This document shows positions 16,635 to 23,877 of a stretch of 48,591 nucleotides of DNA, one piece after another. Origin of the DNA: an uncultured Verrucomicrobiales bacterium (lineage in GTDB: Bacteria > Verrucomicrobiota > Verrucomicrobiia > Verrucomicrobiales > Akkermansiaceae). The stretch lies in NCBI GenBank assembly GCA_937901085.1, contig CALCHQ010000009.1:1-48591 (forward strand). The letters are read 5' to 3'. Within the stretch, counting starts at the first letter, position 1. The number at the start of each line of letters is the position of its first letter. A program made the translations under genes and the position numbers. The notes beneath the pieces are model-generated. The model saw only the letters and a program-made list of their open reading frames with translations, did not search any database and had not been told where the DNA came from.

Positions 16635-16937
16635 TCAGGAATGGGTGAGAAGATAGATGGTGAGGCTGTAGAGCCCCCAGATGGAGCCTGCCAGTACACC
16701 CAGCAGGAGAAGATTCTGCAGCAGGATGTTCTGTTGCTTGTGCGGGGCTTGTGTCAGCGTGGTTACATACTTGCGGTTGCGCCCCCGGCGTTGCTCCAGT
16801 ACGTCTTCCTGCGGGCCGAGTGTGTTGGCCGGGTATCGGCGTTGGTAGGTACGGGGCGGCGGTGTGTTGCCCTGGCGCATATTGCGCCGCAGCTCCAGCT
16901 CGCGGAGCTTGTCAAATGACGAATGGTAATTTGGCAT
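16635..16937 (-). CDS. small tail-anchored membrane protein, unknown
   Basis: A 100-residue protein that I do not recognise. The first 65 residues are hydrophilic and Arg/Gln/Pro-rich; the last 30 form a single hydrophobic helix (about 70-96, Leu-rich with Gly-Val-Leu-Ala-Gly-Ser) ending almost at the C-terminus. This is the layout of a tail-anchored inner-membrane protein with its bulk in the cytosol. It lies between gatC (10 bp away) and another tail-anchored protein (18 bp away), so it belongs to the same operon. No function can be assigned. Confidence 0.65.
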   Translation of the reverse strand: MPNYHSSFDKLRELELRRNMRQGNTPPPRTYQRRYPANTLGPQEDVLEQRRGRNRKYVTTLTQAPHKQQNILLQNLLLLGVLAGSIWGLYSLTIYLLTHS

Positions 16938-16955
16938 GGCGGAGGTTCAGTATGT

Positions 16956-17564
16956 TCAGGTGTGAGAGATGAGCAGATAGATTCCCCAGCTGATGAGGAG
17001 GAGAAGGAAGAGGGGAAGATGGAAGAAGAAACCATGCGCCAGCTGGGTGCGGATGCTGCCCCAGTCAATTCCCCGCCGTCCTTCGACGCCGGGTTTGTAG
17101 CGGAAGATTTCTGTATGCTTGTAGCGCGGACCGCCCGAATAGGCTTCCTCAAAGTCGTTGGCGGCGCGTTCAAGTTTCGGCATGGCCTCGCGCAGGCGGT
17201 CGTTGAAGCCTTCTGTACTCCATTGCTGGGGTTGCATGGAGGAAAGAATCTGGAGGTGTCGCTTCAGGCATTCGTTCACCTGGGCAACTTCCTGCGTCTC
17301 CCGCTCCATGGATTCCAGTTCCCGATCCAGGCGGCGCACGGCGTTGTGCAGCTTCATGCCGATTTCATTCAGACTGTCGTTGAACAGGACTTTCTTTTCG
17401 TTGCTTTCCTCCAGTTCGCGCCGTTGAGCTTCGTAGTATTCTGCCTGCTGCCGCGCCTGCTCCACCTGCTGGCGTACGTTTTCGGGTGAGTGCATGTCCC
17501 CATCGGCAATGCGTGGGTTCAGCTCCATCTGCCGGTAAGGACTCGGTTGCTTCATGGCACTCAT
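16956..17564 (-). CDS. tail-anchored coiled-coil protein, unknown
   Basis: A 202-residue protein of unknown function. Residues about 28-125 are dominated by Glu, Gln, Arg and Leu in heptads, a long coiled coil without prolines. A region with several aromatic residues follows, and the last 25 residues form one hydrophobic helix (GFFFHLPLFLLLLISWGIYL). It thus resembles a cytosolic coiled coil anchored by its C-terminus. First gene of the operon that continues with the smaller tail-anchored protein, gatC, gatA and thiD, under the promoter at 17583-17611. Two starts, at 17564 and 17555 (three codons later), are possible. Confidence 0.7.
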   Translation of the reverse strand: MSAMKQPSPYRQMELNPRIADGDMHSPENVRQQVEQARQQAEYYEAQRRELEESNEKKVLFNDSLNEIGMKLHNAVRRLDRELESMERETQEVAQVNECLKRHLQILSSMQPQQWSTEGFNDRLREAMPKLERAANDFEEAYSGGPRYKHTEIFRYKPGVEGRRGIDWGSIRTQLAHGFFFHLPLFLLLLISWGIYLLISHT

Positions 17565-17582
17565 ATAAAATATGTTTCGGGA

Positions 17583-17611
17583 AAGTTAAGCATTTGTGGC
17601 TTGAAAGTCAA
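17583..17611 (-). promoter_or_regulatory. promoter for the tail-anchored/gatCA/thiD operon
   Basis: Minus strand TTGACT (17606-17611), 17 bp, TAACTT (17583-17588). Leader of roughly 12-20 nt before the ATG at 17564. Confidence 0.6.
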
Positions 17612-17634
17612 GCCTATTGTTTCATCATGATGCC

Positions 17635-17672
17635 AAAAACGGCAGAGGCGATAGGCGTCTCTGCCGTTTTTT
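17635..17672. terminator. intrinsic terminator after tRNA-Gly(CCC)
   Basis: A stem of at least 9 bp (17639-17647 with 17659-17667) is flanked by A5 on the left and T6 on the right, so it can work in both directions. On the minus strand it lies 5 nt past the tRNA-Gly(CCC) 3' end. Confidence 0.8.
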
Positions 17673-17676
17673 GTTA

Positions 17677-17747
17677 TACGGGCGACGGGAATCGAACCCG
17701 TGTCTCATGCTTGGGAAGCACGCGTCCTACCATTGAACGACGCCCGC
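17677..17747 (-). tRNA. tRNA-Gly (anticodon CCC)
   Basis: A 71-nt cloverleaf read on the minus strand. The acceptor stem GCGGGCG pairs with CGCCCGT, the anticodon stem CGTGC/GCATG holds a loop TTCCCAA with anticodon CCC, and the T-arm contains GGTTCGATTCC. The 3' CCA is not encoded. It has its own promoter (17764-17792) and terminator (17635-17672). Confidence 0.95.
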
Positions 17748-17763
17748 AAATAGGAGCGGCGGG

Positions 17764-17792
17764 ATTCTATCGCGGCTTGCTCCGGGAGTCAA
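17764..17792 (-). promoter_or_regulatory. promoter for tRNA-Gly(CCC)
   Basis: Minus strand TTGACT (17787-17792), 17 bp, TAGAAT (17764-17769). Confidence 0.8.
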
Positions 17793-17830
17793 GACGAAAA
17801 TTTAAATTTGAAAATTTTGCTAAATATGGC

Positions 17831-17859
17831 TTGCTATGCCGGGTCTGACGTGCTAGTAT
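17831..17859 (+). promoter_or_regulatory. promoter for tRNA-Gly(UCC) and probably the gene behind it
   Basis: TTGCTA (17831-17836), 17 bp, TAGTAT (17854-17859). Transcription should begin about 6 nt before the tRNA. No terminator follows the tRNA, so the message likely continues into 17964. Confidence 0.8.
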
Positions 17860-17871
17860 ACGTCTAAGTAC

Positions 17872-17942
17872 GCGGGTATAGCTTAATGGTAAAGCTCCAG
17901 CCTTCCAAGCTGATCATGCGGGTTCGATTCCCGCTACCCGCT
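17872..17942 (+). tRNA. tRNA-Gly (anticodon UCC)
   Basis: A 71-nt tRNA with acceptor GCGGGTA/TACCCGC. The anticodon loop CTTCCAA gives anticodon UCC, and the anticodon arm and T-arm (GCGGGTTCGATTCCCGC) closely resemble the E. coli tRNA-Gly(UCC). CCA is not encoded. Only 21 nt separate it from the ATG of the next gene. Confidence 0.95.
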
Positions 17943-17963
17943 TCACCTTAGAAAAATACGCGT

Positions 17964-18554
17964 ATGAAAAAGACATTGATGGCAGTAATGCTTGCTGGTG
18001 CGTTGTTCGGCACGGTTTGCGGGGCCGCTCCAGCAATGGAACAGGTGGCCAAGATGGCTCAGAAGGATTCTGGTGCTACCTTTGATGCGTTGTGTGTTGC
18101 TGTTTATGAGGTTGTTAAGGCTAGCCCTGACAGTGCGGTAGATGTTTTCAAGACGGTGATGATGCAGCGCGAATCCTGGACGGCTACAGAAACATATTCC
18201 GTGCTGCGCTCGGTGCTGCTGGCTGCTCCTGCTCTGGAAGAGGGTTTTGTGGCCAATGCCCAGGCTTATAACAATAATCCCGGTAGCTATGTGCCGGTAG
18301 CTGTTGAATCCATGGGTTACCAGTTGCTTGCCACGCTGTACACGATGCCGCAGACGCAGCCGGTTGCAGGTACGGTGGCTCAGGGTGTGGCTGCCACCAC
18401 GATTACCGGTACTTCCATCGGTAATGGTGTGTCTACTGATTCGCTGGAGGCTTTTGTGCCAAATGCTCATCCCGTAACACCCGAACAGGAAGAACAGGAA
18501 AAGGAGGACTATCCCGTGACACCTACGCCTCCTCCTGCCTCCCCGAATAACTGA
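17964..18554 (+). CDS. secreted protein of unknown function at the head of the polysaccharide region
   Basis: A 196-residue protein that I do not recognise. A classical signal peptide (MKKTLMAVMLAGALFG) is followed by a likely cleavage after the Ala-Ala-Pro-Ala stretch near residue 24. The mature part is helical and Ala/Val-rich. The last 35 residues are low-complexity, Glu-rich then Pro/Thr-rich (PTPPPASPNN). It starts 21 nt after tRNA-Gly(UCC) with no promoter or terminator between, so its mRNA is probably released by tRNA 3'-end processing. The beta-barrel gene follows after 20 bp, suggesting a role with that barrel in the periplasm (inference). Confidence 0.7.
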   Translation: MKKTLMAVMLAGALFGTVCGAAPAMEQVAKMAQKDSGATFDALCVAVYEVVKASPDSAVDVFKTVMMQRESWTATETYSVLRSVLLAAPALEEGFVANAQAYNNNPGSYVPVAVESMGYQLLATLYTMPQTQPVAGTVAQGVAATTITGTSIGNGVSTDSLEAFVPNAHPVTPEQEEQEKEDYPVTPTPPPASPNN

Positions 18555-18574
18555 TTCTGAACTACTGCAATAGT

Positions 18575-19795
18575 ATGAAGTCGTTCTTTTACAAACAATT
18601 AGTTCTTGCCTGCCTGTGTGCTGGTGGGGCGGCTGCTGTTTCTCTGTATGATACGGCACCAATGGTTGGTCTGCCGGAATCTCATACGGCTAAATACAAT
18701 GCGTACGCCAAGTTGGGGTATGACTCCAACGTGAATACCTCCCATTCGAACGCGAAGTCCAGTCCGTTTGTCACTGCTGGTCTGGGTGCTTCTTTTGCTG
18801 ATTACGAATCTGTTGATAAGATTTCGTATCGCTTTAATCTGGGAATGACCCGCTACCTGAACTCCGACACCGGGTACATCGATGGCGTCTATGGTGGTAA
18901 GAGCAGCTTCGCAGATTGCGGCCTGACCGGGACGATTGTCCACGCTTTCAATTCCCGCTGCACCTATTCGGCTGCACTGAATCTTTCCTACAGCCCGGAG
19001 CCGGATTACGCAAGTGGTATTTCTGCCGCCCGCCGTCAGGGTGAATGTTTCAACTGGGCGTTCAACAACACATATAGTCAGTCCATTGATGCCCGTTGGA
19101 GCTGGAACGTGAGCTGTGGTTACAGCGGTATTCTGTACAGCGAGACGGAATATCAGTCTGATGACCGTCAGTACTACACGGCTGGTGCAGGTCTCCGTTA
19201 CCGCGCATCGGAGCTGATGAGCTACAACGTGAATCTTTCGTACAAGAAGGATATGCGCGACATGGGGTATAATTCCGACAACTTTACCCTCATGGTTGGC
19301 TTCGACCGCTCTCTGGATCCGACATCGAGCTGCAGCGCCAGCATCGGTATTCAGCAGAAGTACATCCGCAACAAGGAGATTCTGAGCCCCAATGTGCGCC
19401 TCGGGTACAATCGCAAAGTGGCAGAAGGTCTGAGCGTGAACTCCTACTTCGTGATTTCCAATGAGAACGTGGACACCTACCGCGGTATGGGGGCTAACTA
19501 CCTTTCGGATTTGGCCATGCGTATGGGTGTAAATGCCGTATATACACTTTCTCCCGATGTTTCGTTCACTTTCGGTATTTCCGTGTACCGCGCTGCTTAC
19601 TCGGAAGGTACTTACGAGATGCAGGATGAGACAACTTTGTCATGGAATCCGACGGTGGGTATGAATTACAAGTTTACCGAAGAACTGGTGGGCTCCATCA
19701 ATTACAGGTATACTATCTATGATTCGGATACAGAGGGTTATCGCGGCGATTATCGTCGCCACGTTGTTACAACTGGTCTGACATATAACTTCTAA
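18575..19795 (+). CDS. outer-membrane beta-barrel protein, BBP2/OMP_b-brl-like
   Basis: A 406-residue outer-membrane beta-barrel. After a signal peptide ending near VSL at about 24-26, the sequence is a long run of alternating polar and aromatic strands with Tyr, Ser, Asn and Gly turns, such as YNVNLSYKKDM and SINYRYTIYDSD. It finishes with TGLTYNF, the C-terminal aromatic residue recognised by the BAM machinery. Proteins of this putative barrel family (BBP2 type) are common in exopolysaccharide loci, where they may form the outer-membrane passage. The gene is followed by a strong terminator and then the Wzz/autokinase gene, with the export protein beyond it. Confidence 0.82.
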   Translation: MKSFFYKQLVLACLCAGGAAAVSLYDTAPMVGLPESHTAKYNAYAKLGYDSNVNTSHSNAKSSPFVTAGLGASFADYESVDKISYRFNLGMTRYLNSDTGYIDGVYGGKSSFADCGLTGTIVHAFNSRCTYSAALNLSYSPEPDYASGISAARRQGECFNWAFNNTYSQSIDARWSWNVSCGYSGILYSETEYQSDDRQYYTAGAGLRYRASELMSYNVNLSYKKDMRDMGYNSDNFTLMVGFDRSLDPTSSCSASIGIQQKYIRNKEILSPNVRLGYNRKVAEGLSVNSYFVISNENVDTYRGMGANYLSDLAMRMGVNAVYTLSPDVSFTFGISVYRAAYSEGTYEMQDETTLSWNPTVGMNYKFTEELVGSINYRYTIYDSDTEGYRGDYRRHVVTTGLTYNF

Positions 19796-19813
19796 TTTAA
19801 CATCATGTATATC

Positions 19814-19849
19814 CGGAGGGGAAGTCAGGTTCGCTTCCCCTCCGTTTTT
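19814..19849 (+). terminator. intrinsic terminator between the beta-barrel and autokinase genes
   Basis: An 11-bp stem (19814-19824 with 19834-19844), 9-nt loop and T5. It ends only 18 nt before the autokinase ATG, so downstream expression needs read-through or an unseen promoter. A TTGACA at 19848-19853 overlaps the T-run. Confidence 0.85.
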
Positions 19850-19867
19850 GACACCTGAAATAATCGT

Positions 19868-22069
19868 ATGGATAAAGGGATAAGCGGACAGGCTCAATCA
19901 GAGGCGGTATTGCACGCACAGGACTATATGCAGGTGCTGCGCGGTCGCTGGAAAACGATATTCCTGGTCTTTCTGCTGGTGTTTGTCAGTAGTGCGGTCA
20001 TCACGAAGATGATGACACCGATGTACACCAGCAACATGACTTTTGAAATCAAGTATCCGAGGGACTTGATTAATGTGGCGGTCGGCGGTGAGGCGAACCC
20101 TATTGAAAAGGCGGTTGTTTCGGATGCCTACATGCAGACGCAGTTTGAGATTCTGGTGTCGCAGCAGAACCTGATTGCGGTTGCCAATAAGTTGGACTTG
20201 ACCAATGAATGGGGACTTGATGAGGCTACTGCGGCTCTGAAATTGATGCAGATGATTCGCGTTGAGCCGCGAAAGAACACCAATCTGGTTGATATATCGG
20301 TGAAGACAGAAGACCCGCGCATGTCGCAGCAGGTCTGCCAGTCTGTCGTTGATTGCTACAAGGAGATTCGTGAGGAAAAGGAGAACGCCATTATCAATGA
20401 AGCTATCAATAAGCGATATGAAGTCCTCCGTTCTCGCCAGGATGAGCTGGAGCGCAAGGCTGATGTGGTGCGTCAGTACATCCGCTCCGGAAAATACATC
20501 CAGGGAATGTGGAATGACTATGCCAATCATGGTTCGCTGATGTCTGCCGGAGCAGAGGAACAGACCTTGCAGCAGCTCAATAACAACAAACTGCAGATGG
20601 AAGCCGAAATTGCCCAGATGGGGGTACATATCGGTAAACTTCAGGACTTGAAAGATGCCGAATTGCTGAGTTATGTGACGCGTACTGGGCTTCTTACGGC
20701 AGAATCCTATTGCTCGGCCAAGGTGCGTGAGTTGAATAACCGCTATACGGAGGAAGAGAATAACCGCTCCCAGATGCTCCTGAGCGGTTATGGCCAGCGC
20801 CACCCCAACGTTCTGCGTCTCGACGAACAGCATAAGGCCACGCAGCAGCAGCTGTATGAGGAGCTGGTCGGTATGCGTGATTCCATGGTGGACCAGCTGG
20901 AGGTGAAGAAAGCTGAACTGCAGGATCTGGAACAGCGTTACAGCGGGGCTAAGGAACGCCTGCGCGATAAGACTCTGGAAGACCAGAAAGTGAAGAATGC
21001 TCTTCAGGAGTATGCTTCGGAAAAAGCTCGTTACGACAAGCTCGAAAACGACTATATTGCTGATAAGATGCGCCTGATGGCTCCTCGTACCAGCCTGGAG
21101 GTATATGCTCATCCGGGGCTGGCTACGGCTCCGAGCAGTCCGAATTACCGCCTGAACCTGATTGTCGGTGCTGTTCTGGGCCTGATGCTGGGTGTCGTCG
21201 TGGCGTTCATCAGCAATTACTTCGATACTTCCATCAAGTCGCTTGAGGATGCCGAACGTATGCTGGGGCTGCCCGTGCTGGGTGTGATTCCGCAGGATGC
21301 CGGCTTGCTCATCCTTCAGGGTGGTGACAGCCCGGATGCTGAGGCCTACCGCATTCTGCGTACGAATATCGAGCTGAAGCGCGAAATGGCTCGTGCCACG
21401 ACCATCGCCGTTGTGTCTGCAAATGCAGGTGAAGGTAAGACGACGACGTTGAGCAACCTCGCCTTTGTGTTTGCCCAGGCAGGGTATAGCACCCTGATGA
21501 TTGATGCTGACTTACGCCGCCCCCGCCTGGCTCGCTATGCTGAGCTGAAGAGCGACAGCGGTCTGTCCACCTATCTTACCAATGCCGCCGAGTTGAAGGA
21601 TGTGGTCTTCCAGACCGGGCATGCCAACCTTTACATGCTCCCCAGTGGCCCGGTGCCGGTTGACCCCAGTGGCTTGATTGGTTCTCACCGCATGCAGCAT
21701 CTGCTGGCCGATGTGTCGAAGCGCTTCGATGTGGTGCTGATTGACTCGCCGCCTGTGCTGGGCGTGAGCGATGCCTCGCTCCTCGTCAGCCGTGCTGATG
21801 CCACGCTCCTGGTGCTGCAGCCCCGCAAGATGCCCATCAAGGCTCTGCTGCGCACCAAGACCTTGATTCAGAACGCCGGTGGCAGCATCATGGGTCTCGT
21901 GATGAATAATGTGGATATTACAGGCGATACCCAGTATCAGTATTATACCACTTATTATTCCTATTACAGCAAGGATAACCGCCGCGTGGAACCCAAGCCT
22001 CTTGCAGTCAAGGATGAGGCTGCGGAAGAGCAGGTGAAACCGGAAGATAACGCCGAAGATTTATATTAA
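19868..22069 (+). CDS. polysaccharide co-polymerase with tyrosine autokinase domain (Wzc/BY-kinase)
   Basis: A 733-residue inner-membrane protein that controls chain length and export of exopolysaccharide. The first helix (about 31-50) leads to a periplasmic Wzz-type domain with long coiled coils (about 170-400). A second helix (about 428-450) is followed by a cytosolic BY-kinase. Walker A GEGKT is at 521-525, Walker A' DADLRRPR from 546, Walker B VVLIDSPP with Asp626. The tyrosine cluster at 690-700 (seven Tyr in QYQYYTTYYSYY) is the autophosphorylation tail. Kinase and Wzz domains are fused, as in Wzc of proteobacteria. The export protein gene starts 9 bp later. The cycle of phosphorylation presumably gates polymer export with that protein. 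Confidence 0.93.
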   Translation: MDKGISGQAQSEAVLHAQDYMQVLRGRWKTIFLVFLLVFVSSAVITKMMTPMYTSNMTFEIKYPRDLINVAVGGEANPIEKAVVSDAYMQTQFEILVSQQNLIAVANKLDLTNEWGLDEATAALKLMQMIRVEPRKNTNLVDISVKTEDPRMSQQVCQSVVDCYKEIREEKENAIINEAINKRYEVLRSRQDELERKADVVRQYIRSGKYIQGMWNDYANHGSLMSAGAEEQTLQQLNNNKLQMEAEIAQMGVHIGKLQDLKDAELLSYVTRTGLLTAESYCSAKVRELNNRYTEEENNRSQMLLSGYGQRHPNVLRLDEQHKATQQQLYEELVGMRDSMVDQLEVKKAELQDLEQRYSGAKERLRDKTLEDQKVKNALQEYASEKARYDKLENDYIADKMRLMAPRTSLEVYAHPGLATAPSSPNYRLNLIVGAVLGLMLGVVVAFISNYFDTSIKSLEDAERMLGLPVLGVIPQDAGLLILQGGDSPDAEAYRILRTNIELKREMARATTIAVVSANAGEGKTTTLSNLAFVFAQAGYSTLMIDADLRRPRLARYAELKSDSGLSTYLTNAAELKDVVFQTGHANLYMLPSGPVPVDPSGLIGSHRMQHLLADVSKRFDVVLIDSPPVLGVSDASLLVSRADATLLVLQPRKMPIKALLRTKTLIQNAGGSIMGLVMNNVDITGDTQYQYYTTYYSYYSKDNRRVEPKPLAVKDEAAEEQVKPEDNAEDLY

Positions 22070-22078
22070 GATAAGGAT

Positions 22079-22696
22079 ATGAAGAAATTTGTAGTTCAGT
22101 TCTTTCTGATGCTGCTGTTCTGCCTGGCTGCCATTTCCGTGCAGGCTCAGGATGCGGCGACCGAGCCGCGTGCCACGAAAGGTGGCACGGTAGTACTCCA
22201 GTTCAAGAATATTCCCAGCGAAGATGTCGGCAATGTGAATGGCGAGTATGCTGTGAGCCGTGAGGACGGTACCATTTCGGTGCCTTACCTCTCTGGCCGT
22301 GTCCGTGTCGTTGGTCTGACGGCCCGTCAGGTGGAGAATTCGCTCCGTTCGCTGTATCTGGCGCAGCAGATTTACTCCGATCCCATCGTCATGGCCAATG
22401 TAGGGCCGAAGGGTGAGGTGGCTGTTGATACGCGCTACATCCAGGTGGCCGGCTATGTGAGGGAGAAGAAGAACCTGCCCTATCGCGAAGGTGTGACCCT
22501 GATTCAGGCCTTGATTGACTGCGGTGACATTACTGACTTTGGTTCGCGCAAGATTCAGGTGACACGTGGTAAGGTGACGCGTACCTATGACTACTTCAGC
22601 GCTCGTGACCGGGCTATCAAGCTGCTGCCGAATGACTCGGTCTTTGTGCCGCGCCGCCCGGCCTTTGAGGGACGCCCCGATACGATAGGCCCGTAA
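22079..22696 (+). CDS. short polysaccharide export protein (OPX/Wza-like)
   Basis: A 205-residue periplasmic protein with a signal peptide ending near VQAQ (about 23-24). The mature part has a Poly_export domain (EYAVSREDGTISVPYLSGRVRV, then a helix TARQVENSLRSLYL), followed by one SLBB-like unit (YIQVAGYVREKKNLPYREG and LIQALIDCGDI). There is no lipobox and no C-terminal amphipathic helix, so unlike Wza it has no means of crossing the outer membrane by itself. It is preceded by a purine-rich AAGGA about 6 nt before the ATG, one of few SD-like sites here. Co-transcribed with the autokinase; the beta-barrel at 18575 could supply the outer-membrane pore (inference). Confidence 0.87.
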   Translation: MKKFVVQFFLMLLFCLAAISVQAQDAATEPRATKGGTVVLQFKNIPSEDVGNVNGEYAVSREDGTISVPYLSGRVRVVGLTARQVENSLRSLYLAQQIYSDPIVMANVGPKGEVAVDTRYIQVAGYVREKKNLPYREGVTLIQALIDCGDITDFGSRKIQVTRGKVTRTYDYFSARDRAIKLLPNDSVFVPRRPAFEGRPDTIGP

Positions 22697-22714
22697 CAGC
22701 AATTGTTATGAATG

Positions 22715-22749
22715 AAACATGCTCCGGCAATATGCCGGAGCATGTTTTT
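22715..22749 (+). terminator. intrinsic terminator after the export protein gene
   Basis: A 15-bp stem (22715-22729 with 22733-22747), 3-nt loop, with the descending arm running into T5. It covers any start codon upstream of 22766 for the next gene. Confidence 0.85.
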
Positions 22750-22765
22750 CAGTCAGATAAACACA

Positions 22766-23875
22766 ATGCCTGATTCTTCGCCTAGCGGGAAAGTGTTGTT
22801 GCTGAGTGTTGGCTATGGCAAAGGCCATCATTCGGCAGCGGAGGCTCTGGCTGAATGTTATGGCAGAGCAGGCTGGGAAACAATGCTTGTGGATGTCTGC
22901 GAGAGGGCGCATCCCTTGTGGTTTCGGTTGACACAGCGTTTTTATGCCTGCTGTGTGCGCTTTCTTCCCTGGTTGTGGCGGGTTACCTATGACCAGACAG
23001 ATACGGCTGACTGGAGCCGCCTGGTGAAAGGCCCTCTGCTGAAACATGTGCTGCATTGTCTGCTGGAATTGCTTCAGTCATATAAGCCGGATCTGGTGGT
23101 ATGCACTTATCCCCTGTTTGCGTATATGCTGGATGTCCTGCGGGAGCGGAGACTGTATCGTGTTCCCTACGCCGTTGTGGTGACGGATGCACGGGAAATC
23201 AGCCGCCCCTGGATGGTATCGGCTGCTCCTCTGTTTATTGTACCGGATTCCGGCTCCCGCCGACAAGTTGTCAATCAGTACGCTCTGGCTGAGGAACGCG
23301 TTGTGGCAGCAGGGTTCCCGGTGAAAGCCTGTTTCCGGCCGGCAGAGGCTATGCCGGCACCCACTCCGCAGAATTTGAGCATTCTGTACGGAGCGTACCG
23401 GCAGACGCGCGGGGTGGAGATGGATATCAGGGCTTTACTGGGAGCCTATCCGCAGATGCGGTTGACGGTGATAGCCGGTCATCGGGCTTCTGTCCTGAAG
23501 CGGGTGTTTGCCGTTGAGGAAAAGACCGGCAATCTGCAGATACTTCAGGATACAGATCAGATGGCGGAGCTGATGAGCAAAAGTCATTTTTACATAGGAA
23601 AGGCCGGGGCGGCAACTATGTTTGAATGTTATGCATGCCACTTACCTGTGCTGATTAATTACACCTTGCCCGGGCAGGAACAGGGAAATCTGGAATTACT
23701 GCTGGATGAAGGTTGTGGTTGCCATGTTGAATCGACGGGGCATCTTATCACGACCCTGCAACGCCTGCTGGAGGATGAAGCCCGTGAATGGTGCAGGATT
23801 CGTGAGGCCATGGTACGCGCCTCCAGGATTTCTGCTGCCGAAAAGGTGGCTGCTGCTATAACCAATATATTGTAG
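22766..23875 (+). CDS. GT28 glycosyltransferase, MGDG synthase/UgtP-like
   Basis: A 369-residue cytosolic or membrane-associated glycosyltransferase. The N-terminus VLLLSVGYGKGHHSAAEAL is the hallmark of the MGDG synthase/processive diacylglycerol glucosyltransferase group. The C-terminal half carries the GT28 nucleotide-sugar loop, KAGAATMFECYACHLPVL, then LPGQEQGN. It probably transfers a sugar from a UDP-sugar to a lipid acceptor, making a glycolipid or a polysaccharide intermediate; which one cannot be told. The in-frame ATG at 22712 lies inside the terminator hairpin, so the start at 22766 is preferred. It is followed after 2 bp by coaX and sits right behind the exopolysaccharide export genes. 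Confidence 0.82.
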   Translation: MPDSSPSGKVLLLSVGYGKGHHSAAEALAECYGRAGWETMLVDVCERAHPLWFRLTQRFYACCVRFLPWLWRVTYDQTDTADWSRLVKGPLLKHVLHCLLELLQSYKPDLVVCTYPLFAYMLDVLRERRLYRVPYAVVVTDAREISRPWMVSAAPLFIVPDSGSRRQVVNQYALAEERVVAAGFPVKACFRPAEAMPAPTPQNLSILYGAYRQTRGVEMDIRALLGAYPQMRLTVIAGHRASVLKRVFAVEEKTGNLQILQDTDQMAELMSKSHFYIGKAGAATMFECYACHLPVLINYTLPGQEQGNLELLLDEGCGCHVESTGHLITTLQRLLEDEAREWCRIREAMVRASRISAAEKVAAAITNIL

Positions 23876-23877
23876 AG

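Noticed and set aside
17677..17942. tRNA pair as an integration site for a mobile element
   Set aside because: No integrase, direct repeat of a tRNA 3' end or change of composition was seen beside the tRNAs; the genes that follow look like a resident polysaccharide region.
22712..22765. Earlier start for the GT28 gene at 22712
   Set aside because: That ATG and the codons after it form the terminator hairpin at 22715-22747; the ATG at 22766 gives the normal family N-terminus.
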